This document shows positions 4,939 to 6,013 of a stretch of DNA of 6,013 nucleotides, piece after piece. The stretch spans positions 3,445 through 9,457 of the forward strand of contig CAKMZU010000128.1 of NCBI GenBank assembly GCA_929200485.1, in the 5' to 3' direction. The position numbers and the translations under genes are program-made. The number at the start of each line of letters is the position of its first letter. Position 1 is the stretch's first letter. Source of the stretch: an uncultured Gammaproteobacteria bacterium. GTDB taxonomy: Bacteria; Pseudomonadota; Gammaproteobacteria; Pseudomonadales; DT-91. A model generated the notes under the pieces. The model worked only from the letters and a program-made list of their open reading frames with translations, was not told the origin of the DNA and did no database searches.

Positions 4939-5967
4939 TTACACTGCTGCATTATAAGTATTCTTTTCAAACCGAATACGAACACAAAGCCAGAAAAACA
5001 TTAATGGAATGTAAGCTGCACTTAATGCCCAAGTAACATCTATCCATTGGTTATATAACGCATAACTCAGAGGCAAAAGCCACATAAAATTGAACGTCAA
5101 CACCAGCAAACTGACCTTGGCATGACTATTAAGTCGTCTTGCCAGAATTTGATACATGTGTTGATTGTGAGGAGATAAAAACCGTTCCCCCAAGATGACT
5201 CTTCGAGCGAGAGTTAAACTTGCATCAACAATAAATATCGACAGCATAATCGCCCAGATTGCAAAAAATACATTATTCAAAAGGCCAGTAACCAACCAAA
5301 AGAACCCAAGAATAAACCCAAGAAAATAGCTGCCTGAATCCCCCATAAATATTTTGCCCAAGGGGAAGTTCCATAATAAAAAACCCGAAACAGCACCAAT
5401 TAATATAAGACAGAATAAGGCTTCGAACACCATATCACTATTCATGAGAAAAAAACTTACACACAAACATACCGAAACAAATTCAACACCTGCGATACCA
5501 TTGATACCATCCATAAAATTAAATAGATTTATCAACCAAAGCCAAGCAACAAAAAATGGAAGTATAAGTAAAGTTGTTGGTAATAAATAATCAGCCATAA
5601 CCAAAGAAAATTCACCAATCGCTACCAATAGTACTTGTATGATAAAACGGCTACCACGGCCTAACTGAAACATATCATCAAAAAAACCTATCAATGCCAG
5701 ATCACTTGCCAAAACACCACCTAAAAGCATTATTGAAATCGGTATCAACCCAAACCAAATTGCAACTGCAATCCCAAACCAACTACTTAATACAATAGCC
5801 ATACCTCCTGAGGTTGGTGTCGGTAGATTATGTGAACTTCGATCATTAGGTGTATCGAGCCTTGCCCCTTTTCTCATCATAGCAATAATCACGTAAGTGA
5901 ATAGACTAGAGAGGGCTGCAGTAATAATGGCCATCAGGATGATGATAGAAATAGTTATTTCACTCAT
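4939..5967 (-). CDS. wbpL: Polyprenyl-phosphate sugar-1-phosphate transferase, WecA/WbpL (MraY-like) family
   Basis: This 342-residue integral membrane protein (about ten hydrophobic helices, normal family length) transfers a HexNAc-1-phosphate from a UDP-sugar to undecaprenyl phosphate at the cytoplasmic face of the inner membrane, starting a lipid-linked glycan. Family motifs occur in order: DTPNDRSSH (38-46), PTPTSGG (49-55), the Asp pair in FFDDMFQ (95-101) for Mg2+, NFMDGING (150-157), GDSGS (209-213) and HNQHMYQ (267-273). Two positions that are often Arg in WbpL-type proteins (PTPRGGG, HRxHxYQ) are T52 and N268 here. The sugar is not determined by sequence alone; next to a WbpM homologue, a 6-deoxy-HexNAc such as FucNAc or QuiNAc is likely, with GlcNAc an alternative. 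WecA proper is the other candidate name. The start ATG at 5967 has only a weak GAG 11 bases upstream. Frames from the right edge stay open into this start, consistent with translational coupling to an upstream gene. Confidence 0.96.
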   Translation of the reverse strand: MSEITISIIILMAIITAALSSLFTYVIIAMMRKGARLDTPNDRSSHNLPTPTSGGMAIVLSSWFGIAVAIWFGLIPISIMLLGGVLASDLALIGFFDDMFQLGRGSRFIIQVLLVAIGEFSLVMADYLLPTTLLILPFFVAWLWLINLFNFMDGINGIAGVEFVSVCLCVSFFLMNSDMVFEALFCLILIGAVSGFLLWNFPLGKIFMGDSGSYFLGFILGFFWLVTGLLNNVFFAIWAIMLSIFIVDASLTLARRVILGERFLSPHNQHMYQILARRLNSHAKVSLLVLTFNFMWLLPLSYALYNQWIDVTWALSAAYIPLMFFWLCVRIRFEKNTYNAAV

Positions 5968-6013
5968 TCATATATTCGCTCAGACAATCCGCCTCCCCAT
6001 CTCCGGGAGAGAA
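5964..6013 (-). CDS. Possible 3' end of an upstream polysaccharide gene (edge fragment)
   Basis: Two of the three minus-strand frames are open from the right edge into the transferase start. One ends in a TGA at 5966-5964, making the classical 4-base ATGA overlap with the transferase ATG. The other ends at 5962-5960, overlapping by 8 bases. Either would be the last 15-17 residues of an upstream gene coupled to the transferase. The ATGA frame uses several rare-looking codons (CGG, AGA, CGA, ATA), so it is not clearly better. The stretch is too short to identify a product, and it may be non-coding; it also carries the palindrome TCTCC-G-GGAGA at 6000-6010. Confidence 0.2.
   Translation of the reverse strand, partial: LSRRWGGGLSERIYE

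Noticed and set aside
5354..5590. 78-codon plus-strand frame inside the transferase
   Set aside because: It is antisense to a gene with all WecA/WbpL motifs intact.
5982..5996. GGCGG-containing stretch upstream of the transferase as an ops (RfaH) element
   Set aside because: Only the GGCGG core matches; the rest differs from the ops consensus.

Overview
The window looks like a piece of a gammaproteobacterial chromosome, probably from a marine or aquatic lineage. That rests on family resemblance and the moderate-to-low GC content judged by eye, not on a search. It holds three confidently recognised genes, one unrecognised gene, and a long AT-rich divergent intergenic region with several candidate regulatory repeats. 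I see no tRNA, rRNA, CRISPR array or insertion sequence.

Left part (1-783, minus strand): the N-terminal 261 codons of a Rieske non-heme iron oxygenase alpha subunit, most like the KshA / cholesterol 7-desaturase branch. It runs off the left edge. Positions 784-1475 are about 690 bases without a convincing gene, between this oxygenase and a divergent gene on the plus strand. This gap holds a 20-base direct repeat beside a 15-base palindrome at the oxygenase start, three copies of a 7-mer at 13-base period, a possible promoter overlapped by a palindrome, a CGTTTA cluster, and a short possible gene remnant.

Middle (1476-2510, plus strand): a 344-residue protein of unknown function. It has an N-terminal signal or anchor, a glycine-rich membrane segment, a proline-rich linker encoded across a run of eight C, and an Asp/Glu-rich C-terminal tail. 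A strong RNA hairpin follows its stop codon.

Right part (2677-5967, minus strand): two surface-polysaccharide genes read leftwards. The first is a WecA/WbpL-type polyprenyl-phosphate sugar-1-phosphate transferase. The second is a full-length WbpM/PglF/CapD-type membrane nucleotide-sugar 4,6-dehydratase with the Ser-Met-Lys form of the active site. The dehydratase would make UDP-4-keto-6-deoxy-GlcNAc, the precursor of sugars such as QuiNAc, FucNAc or bacillosamine derivatives. The transferase would load the first sugar phosphate onto undecaprenyl phosphate. This gene order matches the wbpL-wbpM end of Pseudomonas-type O-antigen clusters, so the window probably covers the downstream edge of an O-antigen or capsule locus whose other genes lie to the right of the window.

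No clearly new multi-gene system is visible. The most open questions are the 344-residue protein with its possible C-tract switch, and the layered repeats in front of the oxygenase gene.
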